Part shown: piece after piece, positions 1-10,377 of the stretch
How the letters are laid out: each line of letters starts with the position of its first letter
How positions within the stretch are numbered: the first letter of the stretch is position 1
From: Phyto melanocephala
Lineage: Eukaryota; Arthropoda; Insecta; Diptera; Rhinophoridae
Assembly: GCA_941918925.1 (NCBI GenBank)
Contig: OW799233.1
Coordinates: 143,222,223-143,286,222, forward strand
DNA length: 64,000 nt
Reading direction: 5' to 3'
The notes under the pieces: model-generated
Databases searched by the model: none
What the model was told of the DNA's origin: nothing
What the model saw: the letters and a program-made list of their open reading frames with translations, nothing else
Made by a program: the position numbers and the translations under genes

Positions 1-329
1 ATTCAAAATATATGATTATATTGTTTTTTTCGGTACGGTCTAATGAGAATACATATAAAAATTTTAATGGTTAAAAATTACAGTTGTGAACTTTAAGTAT
101 AAAACGTGTTTAAACGTGTTTTACTGAAGTCGTGTAATATGATATGTGTAAGTGAAGAGAGTTCGTTAGGACCTCGTATTATCAATTTGCTGATCTTTTA
201 TTAGCCACAGATAAGAAATGATAACTAACAGCATGTTTGCGTATTTAAACCTACAATAAGTCATTAAAAACATGGCAGAAATATCATCACTATCTTTCGC
301 GCGTTAAAAGAATGATTTTTGTATACTCC

Positions 330-850
330 TCACCTAAGGTGCTATATAGTATAAGTATAGTATATATAATAGTATAGACACCTTTGCTATTTCATTTGTA
401 ATATCTATGATAAAAATTTTCGAATTCATGAAGTATTTTGATCTCTTATGAATAAGGGACTAAATTAAAAATTGACCGTCTGTCAGTGTATTGGTTAAAA
501 TCAGCTTTTAAAGGACTAAACATGTTGCACATTCCTGTCTGTTGGATAAATCTTTTGGAAATACCTCGGAATAAATTTATAAGTAAATTCAGCGAAATTG
601 TCTATCACTTTTCGAGATATAAGCAAATAAACACGACAGCTCCTTGATTTCCATTATTTTTACCATAAAAATTAAAATTTTTCAGCCTTAGGATAATTTG
701 TGGACAGGTTTGATAGCTTTGCATATTTAAATGGAATAACGTAAAGAACATGAATAACAAAAAATTACTAACAAAAAGGAATTTGTTTGTTTTTGATTTT
801 AATATCTAATAGCGTTGGTAAATTTGATTTTAATTGAAAATGAATATTTT
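330..850 (+). mobile_element. Decayed Helentron-like (family C) relic
   Basis: The stretch has the order seen in better copies: a mini-me type core remnant, a short GTCY-like remnant ('gaccgtctgtcagtgt' near 476), then 'ggttaaaatcagctttta' and, around 690, text resembling the body of the copies at 18320 and 29625. No terminus or terminal hairpin is preserved. Bases 1-330 and 850-1152 show nothing I can assign. The family call is inference from order and short matches. Confidence 0.3.
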
Positions 851-1223
851 GAGTGCATACTTCGTTAGGTGACCGTCAATGTACATATAAACCATGACAT
901 GGACATTTAAAATTTAAACCTTTTAAAAAATATAGAAATATAACAGAAAAGCTCTGTCATGCTGAAAAAGAAAATTAATAAATAAAATAATTGAAGGAAC
1001 CCCTACAATAATTGTCAACAGAACTATGAATCCCCTGAGGATGGTCCAAATAACAAAATATAAAATTTTAAGTAATAAACGCTTCAGGCATCAAGTATGT
1101 AAGACTGTTACTGTTAGAAACCCAAGATACAATTATTGACTACGAATAAAAGCAAGTTAGAGCACTATATTCGGCTGTGCCGAATCTTTTATACCCACCA
1201 CCAACTTTCCGTTCTTTTATAGA

Positions 1224-1675
1224 TAGGGCTTTTTTCCCGAAAATTTTTGTTTCCCGGGAATTCGAGATTTATTTTCTAATATCCCGGGATACCGCAGCAA
1301 AACAAATAAAAAGTAAATTTGTTTTTAATTAAAATAAAGACTTTTTATTAAAAACCATAAAATAGGTTATAATGTAAAAGAAACACTTCAAAACAATAAA
1401 AATCAATAAAGAAACTTGAATTTAAAATATAAATTGAGTGAAAATATTTTTTATTGAAAAAATATTATTCTCTAATTACGAGATCAAATATGAGCACAAA
1501 AAAACAAAAATACCTGTATTCAGCTATGAGATCAAAAATAAAATCATTAGAATTCAATTTCAATATAAACAATATAAACATCTCCTTTCGAATCGTAGCC
1601 ACCTTTTTTATTTCCCGGGATTATTTTTCAGGATCGGGAAAATTAAATAACTCAAATTCCTGGGATATAACACTA
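1224..1675. mobile_element. hAT-like MITE nested in family A copy 1
   Basis: The ends are roughly inverted: TAGGGCTTTTTTCCCG on the left, and TAGTGTTATATCCCAGG when the right end is reverse complemented. Flanks are TTTATAGA (1216-1223) and TTTATAGC (1676-1683), a 7/8 match to an 8-bp target duplication as expected for hAT. CCCGGGA-type palindromes occur near both ends. The right flank rejoins family A sequence ('gcacaaaat...') found uninterrupted in the other copies. Two overlapping ORFs here (70 and 84 aa) look spurious. Confidence 0.5.
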
Positions 1676-2892
1676 TTTATAGCACAAAATGTATTTGTTT
1701 GTTATTAACAGTAATCGCTATGCAATAATCTCTGTATTCTTAAATATGTATAATTCTCTTTGTAAAACTTCGATATGCTAAAGTGTTTTCGTAAATTTAG
1801 TCTTTCAATGAAAGTGAGCGTTAAAGTAGGCGTGTTGAAGTTGTTTCCACAAATGAATGCAACTTAGATGTTTCAATATAGTCCATTATTCCGAAATCTT
1901 TATCTTGGGCGTAAAAGTGGGCGTGTCACCTTAATTTTCCGGCATGACAATGAAATTGACTAGAAGGATATATGTTGCAAATTTCATCATAATTACTCCA
2001 ATTTTGTCGGTTTTATGAGCTTTTAAATTGCATTAACAGTGCATAACGTGAAAGTTGGGCGTTATAGTAGGCGTGTCGAAATCACTTCCGCTAATGAAAG
2101 CAACTTAGACGTTTCAATATAGTCATTTGTTATTCCAAAATCTTTATTCATAGAGAAATTATATGAATATGAGGTAAAACGTTATATGGGAGGTGGGCGT
2201 AAAAGTGGGCGTGTCACATTTATTTTCCGTTAGAACAAGGCATTTGACGAAAAAGCGATGTTTGCAAAATTTCTGAATCGTACAGCTAATTTTGTTGCTT
2301 TTATGACGTTTTTGTTTTTATATATACCGAAAAATACACTGGGCGGTATAAATTATCGTACATTTTGATCTATAACTCCTTTCCTAATGCAAAGATTTAC
2401 GCAATTTTCGGGAAAAAATATTATTTTTAATCAGGAAATATATATTCGAAGCTTCATGACTCTACGTTAATGCGTTTGGACACAATTCCATTTTATTCGA
2501 TGTTCGAATTACACGGTTTTTATACCCTTCACACAGTGAAAAAGGGTATATATAGGTTTGTCATTCCGTGTGAAATTTCTACAATTTTTATTTCCGACCC
2601 CATAAAGTATATATTTTCTGATAGCTTATGAATAGGGAAGTCGATTAAGCCCTGTCAGTCTGTCCGTCTGACCGCCTGTCTGTGTGTATGTTGAAATCAA
2701 CTTTTTGAAGCCCCCGAAATCACTTGGACCCGGGTGAGGTATTAAAATATCAGAAATATTCGGGAGTAGATCGGTATTGCAAATCAGAAACATCGGTTCA
2801 TAAACAACTGAGATATGAGCAAAGACCCACGACCATCTCGATTTTTTTTTCACAAAAACAACATTACAACAACAACATACATACATACACAC

Positions 2893-2940
2893 TTGTATAT
2901 TGGTTAAAGTAAACGTGGGATCGAATCCCAGCTGAGCCCA
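2893..2940 (+). repeat. tRNA-like module in family B copy 1
   Basis: GTGGGATCGAATCCCAGC reads as a T-arm. Within it GGATCGAATCC matches the pol III B-box consensus GGTTCGANTCC at 10 of 11 positions. TGGTTAAAGTAAAC lies upstream and CTGAGCCCA downstream, followed directly by the T-rich tract. No complete cloverleaf is visible, so this is a tRNA-derived fragment (SINE-like head) rather than a tRNA gene. Confidence 0.5.
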
Positions 2941-3190
2941 AAAAATTTTTTTTTATTTTTTTATATATTTTTTTTTTAATTTTTTTTTATTTAATATATT
3001 ATTTATATTTTTATTATTTTGTTTATTAATTTTTTTTTTGTTTATTTTTTTTTTGTTTTATATTTATTATTTATATTTTAAATTTTTTTTTTAAATTTTT
3101 TTTAATTTTTTTTTAATTTTTTTTTAATTTTTTTTTATATTTTTTTTAATATTTTTTTTAATATTTTTTTTTATTTTTTTTTTTTTTTAA
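2941..3190. repeat. T-rich low-complexity tract
   Basis: About 250 bases are almost wholly T with interspersed A and an occasional G. It lies directly behind the tRNA-like module inside family B copy 1. Copies 2 and 3 carry the matching tract (A-rich on the + strand in both). Confidence 0.85.
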
Positions 3191-3661
3191 CACACATACG
3201 TTAATTTTTAATTTTACAATGGGATGTTTTTATATATGTATGTTTTTTATATGAATGTATGTATTTTATATGAGATGAATGGTGATACAAACTACTGTTA
3301 TTGCATGACTACACGTTGTGAAGGGTATATAAGATTCGGCACGGCCGAATATAGCGCTCTTTTTTGTTTTGACCTACTCTTGCTTTACGAGCTATAACTC
3401 TCTTCCTAATATTCCGATTTAGCCCATTTTCAATACCAAGCAAATATCTATAAGAAAGATTCTGGCAAGAGCCCCCTAGGTTTTTCGGTGCGACCTCTAT
3501 CGTGCGTTCAACAGACGGACGGACATAGCTAGATCGTCATAAAATCAAACCCCTATTCAGAATATATATACTTTATGGGGTCTAAAATTGATATTTCGAT
3601 GTGTTACAAACGGAATGACAAAATGAATATACCCCCACCATTTTTTTGGTGGCGGGTATAA

Positions 3662-4109
3662 AAAAAACTGTGAGTTCATGTCAAGGTTAGTTTTATATTT
3701 TGTTGTGACCATCACCGGGTCAGTTTTGTAATACTGGGTATTGTATGTAAATGCATATAGAAATGTTAGTTTAAGTATGTATTTTTGTGCATTAGAAACT
3801 AAAAATTTACCTTTTTACATTGTGACATAAATTCCAATAAATTATAATTATAAATCATAAAATCCAAGTACTTCTACGTATTTAAGATTTAAAATGATTG
3901 CTATTATACTGCATTCTTTCATATGTATGTAGGTGTTCGTAAGAGTAATAGTATTTTATTATTAAAGTCTGCGATACATTTTTTTAAGGTTGTCGACAAT
4001 TTAACGTAAGAGTTGTAAACTATGGAGCAATGCTTGGAAGCCTAGAATATCGTCATCACCAACATGGTATCGTAAGAGATTAAATTCTAACCGATAGGAC
4101 ACGATTTAT
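3662..4109. other. AT-rich DNA without a recognisable feature
   Basis: Nothing supportable is seen between family A copy 1 and the transposase relic that follows, except that the most decayed C-terminal part of that relic may extend into 4010-4109. Confidence 0.5.
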
Positions 4110-4445
4110 TTACGCTGCGAAAAGTATAGAACGTGTAGAGCAAAGTTCTGGAAATCGTTGCTGTAAAAAATGTATTGTCTCAAGCGTAGTGTAACAGGAG
4201 ACGCCATCTGACTGAAACCATATATCGTCCAGTTGAGGTTGCAAAAAATTATTTATCGTGTTTCTGTAACAAATGCCGTTCGTAGTCACTTTACTTTCGG
4301 CTTCATCTTGAAAAAAAGTTAGATATAATAACGCCGCTAAACCGAAATCCACACCAAACAATTGCTCGTTTCTATCTCATGAATTGCATGAGGATTGTCT
4401 GACTCCAAATTCGACAGTTTTGTGTTTTTCGAAAAATTTACTTTT
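4110..4445 (-). pseudogene. Mariner-like transposase relic (central/C-terminal part)
   Basis: The minus strand reads, with at least one frameshift and a stop: TQNCRIW (about 4440), then AIVWCGFRFSGVIISNFF, then in another frame DEAES-VTTNG-CYRNTINNFL, then LDDIWFQSDGVSCYT and LETIHFLQQRFPE. Order and spacing match the IS630/Tc1-mariner (DDE_3 type) transposases of insects, where NKQNCRIW is followed by VWCGFW and WFQQDGATCHTA. The Asp of QSDG corresponds to the second catalytic Asp. The N-terminal DNA-binding part and the end after QRFPE are missing. A fragment at 8509-8640 carries the part that would directly precede this one. Dead copy. Confidence 0.75.
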
Positions 4446-4924
4446 ACTTTATTTCGAACCACTACTCATTGAACAAATTGTAGGCGCTTTCCATAAAGTG
4501 ATGGTTTGACCTCCTGAGTAAGCTGAGGTTTGGGAGCAGTCCGAGCATGACTTAAACATATTTTTCTAATTTTTCTATAAGTTTTAACATTTGCAACGCG
4601 CTGTTTTTTCAAAAAAAAGCTTCATTTGCAATAATCGTAATCGTGATAGATTAATATTTTAAAAGCTGCGGCTACTTGCACAAATGAAAATTTAAATAAA
4701 TTTAAAAACAGTGTGTTTACTAAGAACCCCTCTAAATTTCTGTATATGTATTTGGGTCATACACTTTAGTTAAGTATTATTTTTAACTTGTGCAATAGTA
4801 ATTAAGGATTTCGGGAAGTTTCACACAATGAAATATTTTGATATAATTTCTCTTTAGATTTTCCTTAAACAAGTACAAAACGAGCTTGCTTTATTAGATT
4901 AAGGCGGCCTAGTTAAGTCAAAAT
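4446..4924. other. AT-rich DNA without a recognisable feature
   Basis: This is spacer between the mariner relic and the non-LTR relic. I see no open frame, repeat or terminal structure that can be supported. Confidence 0.4.
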
Positions 4925-5600
4925 ATTTTGAACATCCAGAGATAATATGGATACCAAGCCATCATGGGCTGATCGGAAACGAGAAAGCCGACAAATTATC
5001 TAAAGTGGGAGTTCTTCTGAGTACTATAACTTTAGGAAATGCTAAACCCTTTAAACGATTCAAGGATGAATTTAAAAGCTGATCGATGGAGTAAATGAAA
5101 AATGAAAATGGCAAGACACTGACGTCGGTAAAGTGCCAAGAATACTATGGGGTGACCCAAATCTTAGAATATCAAAGGAGATTCTAAAACTAAGTAGTCC
5201 AACACTTATGAGACTAACCAGTGTAATTACAGGTCGTACGGAGTTGAGAACCCATCTAGCACGCATGAAATTGTCTGAGGAAACGACATGTCGAGCATCC
5301 GAGGAAGAGGATGAGACTTTGGTCACTACCCCTGTCATTGTCCTACGTTTGGGCATATTAGACGCAAAAATTTTACAGCGGATACTATGTCAAACTTGGA
5401 ATACCTGGGGAACTCGAACTGAAGATCAATAAGAAGTTACATTGATGGGCCTGGGTTCTTAGACTAGTCCATTATTTATGGAAAATTATAATTATAGTTT
5501 TTGTTTGGAAAGTCCGTTTTCTATATGGAGTGCTCAACATGCCAACTGGTCATAAGTGTATACCTGCCATGGGTTTGGTCTTTTAGTACCCCTTCTTTCC
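4925..5600 (+). pseudogene. Non-LTR retrotransposon 3' end: RNase H tail and C-terminal Cys/His motif
   Basis: The + strand reads IIWIPSHHGLIGNEKADKLS, matching the end of the RNase H domain of I/jockey-type non-LTR elements (WVPGHSGIEGNEKADELA). GKVPRILWGDPNLRISKEIL and LTSVITGRTELRTHLARM follow, then TCRASEEEDET. After a frameshift come HYPCHCPTFGHIRRKNFTAD and, near 5436, a YIDGPGF-like end. The Cys/His pattern and the VITG motif recur in these elements downstream of RNase H. A stop near 5080 and a frameshift near 5320 show it is dead. The RT and endonuclease parts are absent, as expected for a 5'-truncated insertion. The 3'UTR may run to about 5600. The relic at 54610-55240 is the same family. 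Confidence 0.75.
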
Positions 5601-6381
5601 AACCTAGCCTAAACTAAGTCAAAATAATTGAACTAAATAATTTTAATATTCCTTAGTTTTATACCAAAGAAATTACAAATTTAAAGTTTCAAATGAACCA
5701 CATTAAAGTAGTATGGTTTTGTTTGCAGTTCACTGATCATGCTGAGATTGCCTTAAAGGTGTCAGGTAATCTACAAGGATATCATGCAGTTACTATCATG
5801 GCCAAATTGGTATCACCTTACACATTTATTGAACAAAATTTTCATATGGATACTTATCCTGCAAAATTTTAAATTCAAAGAACCAACATCAATTATAGTA
5901 AATGTACAAACATTTTGCACTAACACTAGAACGCGCTTTAATATATAACCTTCTATACCTTTATATATAAACAAAACATATGCTTAATCATGGTATTGGC
6001 AAAATCCTGTTCCTTTTAGCTTTTCAAATATGCTCTTATCGACATATATGCTTGTGCGTACATACACCTTTTGACAAAATTTATTACAGTAAACTCTTGT
6101 ATGTGTGTAGTACAAACACAGTTCAGTAATTTATCTAGATTAAAGACTTTAAGTACTCAGCAATAACTTCTTGTATACAAATATGTATTTTTTAATCAGA
6201 ATTTTTCGCTTGCGCCTACAGGAAATATTTATTTTAGCATTGATTAACAGTTGACTTGCAGCTTTAATATTAAAAAAGTTCTTAAATATCTATGGTATTA
6301 ATATGAAAGCAAATGAAAAAAAATTCTCGTTTTATGCTTGAGTGAATAGTTTGTAAAGGGTACCGCCAAATAATTTTTTTT
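5601..6381. other. AT-rich DNA without a recognisable feature
   Basis: No coding frame or repeat boundary seen. The last 80 bases before the next element ('tttaccgccaaataatttt' area) could hold a scrap of transposase on the minus strand, but this is too weak to call. Confidence 0.4.
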
Positions 6382-7000
6382 TATACCCGCCACCAAAAAA
6401 ATGGTGGGGGTATATTCATTTTGTCATTCCGTTTGTAACACATCGAAATATCCATTTTAGACCCCATAAAGTATATATATTCTGAATCAGGGTTTGATTT
6501 GATGACGATCTAGCTATGTCCGTCCGTCTGTCTGTCTGTTGAAAGCACGATAGAGGTCGCACCGAAATAGCTAGGGGGCTCAAATTTTGCCAGAATCTTT
6601 CTTATAGACAAGGTTTGTTTGGTATTGAAAATGGGCTAAATCGGAATATTAAGAAGAGAGTTATAGCTTGAAAAGCAAGAGTAGGTCGAAAAAACCGTGT
6701 CCTTAGAACATCGAATAAAATGAAATTGTGTCCAAACGGATTAACGTAGACTCATGAAACTTCAAATATATATTTCCTGAGTAACAAAAATATTATTTCC
6801 TGAAAATAATCTAAATTATCTATGCATTAGGAGAGGAGTTATCGATCAAAATGTACGAACATTTATACCGCACAGTGTATTTTTCGGTATATTAAAAAAC
6901 AAAAACGTCATAAAAGCAACAAAATTGGATGTACGACTCTGAACGTTTCCACACTTTGCTTCTTGGTGACACGCTTTTTTGTAACGGAAAATCAATATGC

Positions 7001-7745
7001 CACGCCCACTTTTACGCCCACCTCTTATATAACGTTTTAGCTAAAATTCATATAATTTCTCTATTAATAAAGATTTTGGAATAATAAACTGCTATATTGA
7101 AACAACTAAGTTGTACTCATTTGCAAAAAATAACTCTGACACGCCTACTATAACGCCCACTTTTTACGTTATCCACCGTTAATGAATTTAAAAGCTCATA
7201 AAACCACCAATATTAGAGGTATGATGATCACATTTGCTAGGTATATCTTCCTAGGCAGTGTCATTACTCTGCTAGAAAATTAAGGTGCCACGCCCACTTT
7301 TACGCCCACCTCCCATATAACGCTTTACCTAAAATTCATATAATTTCTCTATTAATAAATATTTTGGAATAACAAATGGCTATATTGAAACACCTAAGTT
7401 GTACTCATTCGCAAAGACAACTTTGACACGCCTACTATAACGCCCACTTTTCACGTTATATACGGTTAATAAAATTTAAAAGCTCATAAAACCGCCAAAG
7501 TTAGAGGTTTGATGATCAAATTTGCTACGTATATCCTTCCAATCAATTAAATTGTTGTGCCAAAAAGTTTAGGTGACACGTGCACTTTAACGCCTACCTC
7601 CCATATAACGGTTTATCTTAAATTCATGTAATTTCTCTATTGACAAAGTTTTTTGAAAAATAAAGGACTATATTGAAATATCTAAGTTGTATTTATTAGC
7701 AGAAACTTTATTGACACACCTACTTTAACGCCCACTTTCATTGAA
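7001..7745 (+). repeat. 288-bp tandem repeat inside family A copy 2
   Basis: Unit starts are marked by CACGCCCACTTTTACGCCCA at 7001, the same at 7289, and a diverged CACGTGCACTTTAACGCC at 7577, giving a period of exactly 288 bases twice; the third unit is partial. Each unit contains 'cccatataacg', 'aatttctctatt', 'ttggaataa' and a second GCCCAC box ('ctataacgcccactttt'). Copy 3 has unit starts at 12769 and about 13056; copy 1 has them at about 1907 and 2195. Copy number therefore differs between insertions. Confidence 0.85.
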
Positions 7746-8028
7746 AGACTACATTTACAAAAGCATTTTAGTAGCACATCGAAGTATCTGATGGTCCAAA
7801 TTTTCAATGACAATGTTGATGCTCAATTGTTGGGCATGATGATGAGGCGATGTTGACTGCTCTTTTGCCACACTATCGCAAAAACCAGCAGTGGTTCCCA
7901 TTCAATGAACTAAGAAGGCAGGATTATGTTGATCAAAAGAATTACAAAGTGCATAAAATGCATTTTGTTTTGAACGCCCATTTTAATAAAAAAAACCTGA
8001 ATATTAAACCTGAAAATTAATTTACAAA

Positions 8029-8092
8029 TAATTAATTAATAATAATTAATTAATTAATTAATTAATTAATTAATTAATAATTAATAATAATG
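8029..8092. repeat. TTAA/ATTA microsatellite
   Basis: An almost pure run of 'ttaa' units inside family A copy 2, right after the open 66-codon stretch. It is absent from copy 3, so it arose or expanded in this copy. Confidence 0.9.
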
Positions 8093-8508
8093 AATTTTCC
8101 TGAAGATGCTACACGAAGTAGGAGCGAAATAGTGAGAATTTAAATACAAAAATTGGATATTTAAATATGAAAATTTAAAAATTAAGATCAAATAAAATAA
8201 ATAATTAAACCTGAATAACTTTAACGCGTTGCTCATTTAGGTATCTTTCCACTGTTCAAATTAAGTTAGTCTGAGATTGAGAAATGTCAAATGAAATGCA
8301 AAAAAAAACTTGTTGCTTATGTGTGGTTCACCTTCAACAGGGGCCCTTAAAAATTAACCACCCTCTATAAAGAAAGTAATACATATTTTATTTTAAAGAG
8401 ATTATTCCATAGCGATTAACAAAATAATAAATAATGTACTTTAAATGTACACAAAATTGGTGGTGGGTATAAAAGATTCGGCACAGCCGAATATAGTGCT
8501 CTTACTTG

Positions 8509-8640
8509 TTTTTGTTGACATACCCGGCAAGATCAAAATGAGCTTCATCTGAAAAGATGATTTTTTTTGGCAAAATCGGCCAAAGTAATGTCGCAATATT
8601 TCCCAGCGTTCTTCAAGCGTATGCACAACCATATTCGTTC
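8509..8640 (-). pseudogene. Mariner-like transposase, internally deleted N-terminal/DDE fragment
   Basis: The minus strand starts MVVHTLEERWEILRHYF, the usual N-terminus of an insect mariner-like family. It then jumps directly to ADFAKKIIFSDEAHFDLAGY, the block around the first catalytic Asp, and ends at GYVNK, where family A copy 2 begins. A run of eight A (one too many) shifts the frame just before IIFSDEAHF. Most of the region between the DNA-binding domain and the DDE domain is missing, as in deletion derivatives. The DNA from 8526 on is repeated at 9452, so the relic is present about 1.9 times. This could be the missing front of the relic at 4110-4445. Confidence 0.7.
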
Positions 8641-9451
8641 AGCAGAAGGATAAAACTAATTATCTGTCAAATCAGACATAAGCTAAGTGTTACCATTCAC
8701 GAAATAAGCACTAGTTGAAAAAAAAACGTTAGATGGCGGACCCTTTATTAAATGTTTCTCAAAGTAAAAAGGGGATCTGTGCTGTTTAATATATTTAAAT
8801 TTCACACTCAGAAAAAGCTTAGGGTCGTAAAAATGTTTATTTTATACTTGTATCATATTAATGTTACTTTTGAACTAAATGTATGCTCACATACACTTTT
8901 AGTGAAAGTATTAAAAAGTTTTGAGCTCCATCGTTATATTAGCCATTTTAAAAACCACTGTAAGATAGTATCTGTACGTAAGTTATTTAAAAAAAGACTC
9001 AATTACTACAAAATAATTTTAAGAATATTTTCCGTCTCTCTGCATCATTGTCTTATTTTCGCTACGTCTAAGTACAGAACACTAGACGTAACATTTCGAT
9101 TTTTATAAAGTTTATAGACTTAGTATATTTTATTGCATAATTAAAAATAAAACAGCGTAGGTGCGTTATTTTTTTAGATGTAAATGATTCCACACAAATA
9201 TTTATTACAAATTCAAAGAAAAAAAACTTTAAAAGATTTAGTGCTACCAATAAGATAATATAAATAACGGTGCTTCCCAATTTAACAATTACTTAAGACT
9301 TTCCATGATTTGCTTAATCAGATATTGGTTACCCTTGAAAAATTACTGGTTGTTAAGGTAAGTAAGAATTTATATTAGAAAACAATGCTTCTTCTTTGAA
9401 CAATATTTGACTAATATTTTAATAATAAAAGTTTGCCTTCAAATATCAGGG
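8526..9451. repeat. Tandem duplication, unit 1 (926 bp)
   Basis: Identical to 9452-10377 at every place compared by eye. The junction carries GGCAA at all three borders (8526, 9452, 10378). The unit contains the mariner fragment and about 800 bases of AT-rich DNA. A 118-aa ORF (8752-9108) resembles nothing I know and sits in low-complexity sequence. Confidence 0.95.
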
Positions 9452-10377
9452 GGCAAGATCAAAATGAGCTTCATCTGAAAAGATGATTTTTTTTGGCAAA
9501 ATCGGCCAAAGTAATGTCGCAATATTTCCCAGCGTTCTTCAAGCGTATGCACAACCATATTCGTTCAGCAGAAGGATAAAACTAATTATCTGTCAAATCA
9601 GACATAAGCTAAGTGTTACCATTCACGAAATAAGCACTAGTTGAAAAAAAAACGTTAGATGGCGGACCCTTTATTAAATGTTTCTCAAAGTAAAAAGGGG
9701 ATCTGTGCTGTTTAATATATTTAAATTTCACACTCAGAAAAAGCTTAGGGTCGTAAAAATGTTTATTTTATACTTGTATCATATTAATGTTACTTTTGAA
9801 CTAAATGTATGCTCACATACACTTTTAGTGAAAGTATTAAAAAGTTTTGAGCTCCATCGTTATATTAGCCATTTTAAAAACCACTGTAAGATAGTATCTG
9901 TACGTAAGTTATTTAAAAAAAGACTCAATTACTACAAAATAATTTTAAGAATATTTTCCGTCTCTCTGCATCATTGTCTTATTTTCGCTACGTCTAAGTA
10001 CAGAACACTAGACGTAACATTTCGATTTTTATAAAGTTTATAGACTTAGTATATTTTATTGCATAATTAAAAATAAAACAGCGTAGGTGCGTTATTTTTT
10101 TAGATGTAAATGATTCCACACAAATATTTATTACAAATTCAAAGAAAAAAAACTTTAAAAGATTTAGTGCTACCAATAAGATAATATAAATAACGGTGCT
10201 TCCCAATTTAACAATTACTTAAGACTTTCCATGATTTGCTTAATCAGATATTGGTTACCCTTGAAAAATTACTGGTTGTTAAGGTAAGTAAGAATTTATA
10301 TTAGAAAACAATGCTTCTTCTTTGAACAATATTTGACTAATATTTTAATAATAAAAGTTTGCCTTCAAATATCAGGG
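9452..10377. repeat. Tandem duplication, unit 2 (926 bp)
   Basis: Second copy, including a second mariner fragment (9452-9566, minus strand). It runs into the left arm of the foldback at 10375. The first unit ends with the same 'atcagggggcaa', i.e. the outermost bases of that foldback, so the foldback was probably already in place when the duplication formed. The lack of any difference means a very recent event or an assembly artefact. Confidence 0.95.

Larger units (their letters stand above)
2521..3366 (+). mobile_element. Helentron-like family B copy 1, inserted in family A copy 1
   Basis: It starts TATACCCTTCAC with a 5' hairpin (TATACCC ... GGGTATA), then TTTGTCATTCCG, the 'gaccccataaagtatat' core and a GTCY stretch ('ctgtcagtctgtccgtctg'). 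It ends with the subterminal repeat GTGAAGGGTATA, the 3' hairpin ATTCGGC-ACG-GCCGAAT and a terminal tract like that of family A. The host element reads 'acacggtttt' before it and 'ttttgacctactc' after it. Uninterrupted copies have 'cacggttttttcgacc', so the insertion went into a T run without target duplication. The interior carries a tRNA-like module and a long T-rich tract. Confidence 0.8.
1153..3661 (-). mobile_element. Helentron-like non-autonomous element, family A copy 1 (carries two nested insertions)
   Basis: Read on the minus strand, it begins with a 5' hairpin (TATACCCGCCACC ... GGTGGGGGTATA, + strand 3627-3660). It then has the 'gaccccataaagtatat' core with a GTCY run, and ends with the subterminal repeat GGTGGTGGGTATA and the hairpin ATTCGGC-ACA-GCCGAAT close to the 3' end. 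Subterminal inverted repeats plus a 3' hairpin, with no target duplication, match what is known of Helentrons and their DINE-1/mini-me derivatives. No Rep/helicase coding is present. About 2 units of a 288-bp repeat remain (GGGCGTAAAAGTGGGCGTG at about 1907 and 2195). A hAT-like MITE (1224-1675) and a family B element (2521-3366) are inserted, and part of the 3' body seen in copies 2 and 3 is deleted. Confidence 0.75.
6382..8508 (+). mobile_element. Helentron-like family A copy 2 (most complete)
   Basis: The 5' end is a hairpin (TATACCCGCCACC, A-rich loop, TGGTGGGGGTATA). TTTGTCATTCCG, 'gaccccataaagtatat' and the GTCY run 'gtccgtccgtctgtctgtct' follow, then about 2.6 units of a 288-bp repeat (7001-7745) and a 3' body with a 66-codon open stretch (7820-8017). 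A TTAA-type microsatellite is inside. It ends with GGTGGTGGGTATA, the hairpin ATTCGGC-ACA-GCCGAAT and 'atagtgctcttacttg'. No Rep/helicase is encoded. The right end abuts a mariner-type transposase reading GYVNK on the minus strand, so the element appears to have inserted into that transposon. Confidence 0.8.

Noticed and set aside
5072..5356. 94-aa minus-strand ORF
   Set aside because: Antisense to the plus-strand non-LTR relic.
8752..9108. 118-aa ORF, present identically again at 9678-10034
   Set aside because: Its duplication only reflects the 926-bp tandem repeat. The composition (F, L, K, H, Y) is that of AT-rich random DNA and no motif is visible.
9321..9357. Possible mini-exon before GTAAGTAAG (also at 10247-10283)
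   Set aside because: The upstream acceptor lacks a good pyrimidine tract, and the site is simply doubled by the tandem duplication.
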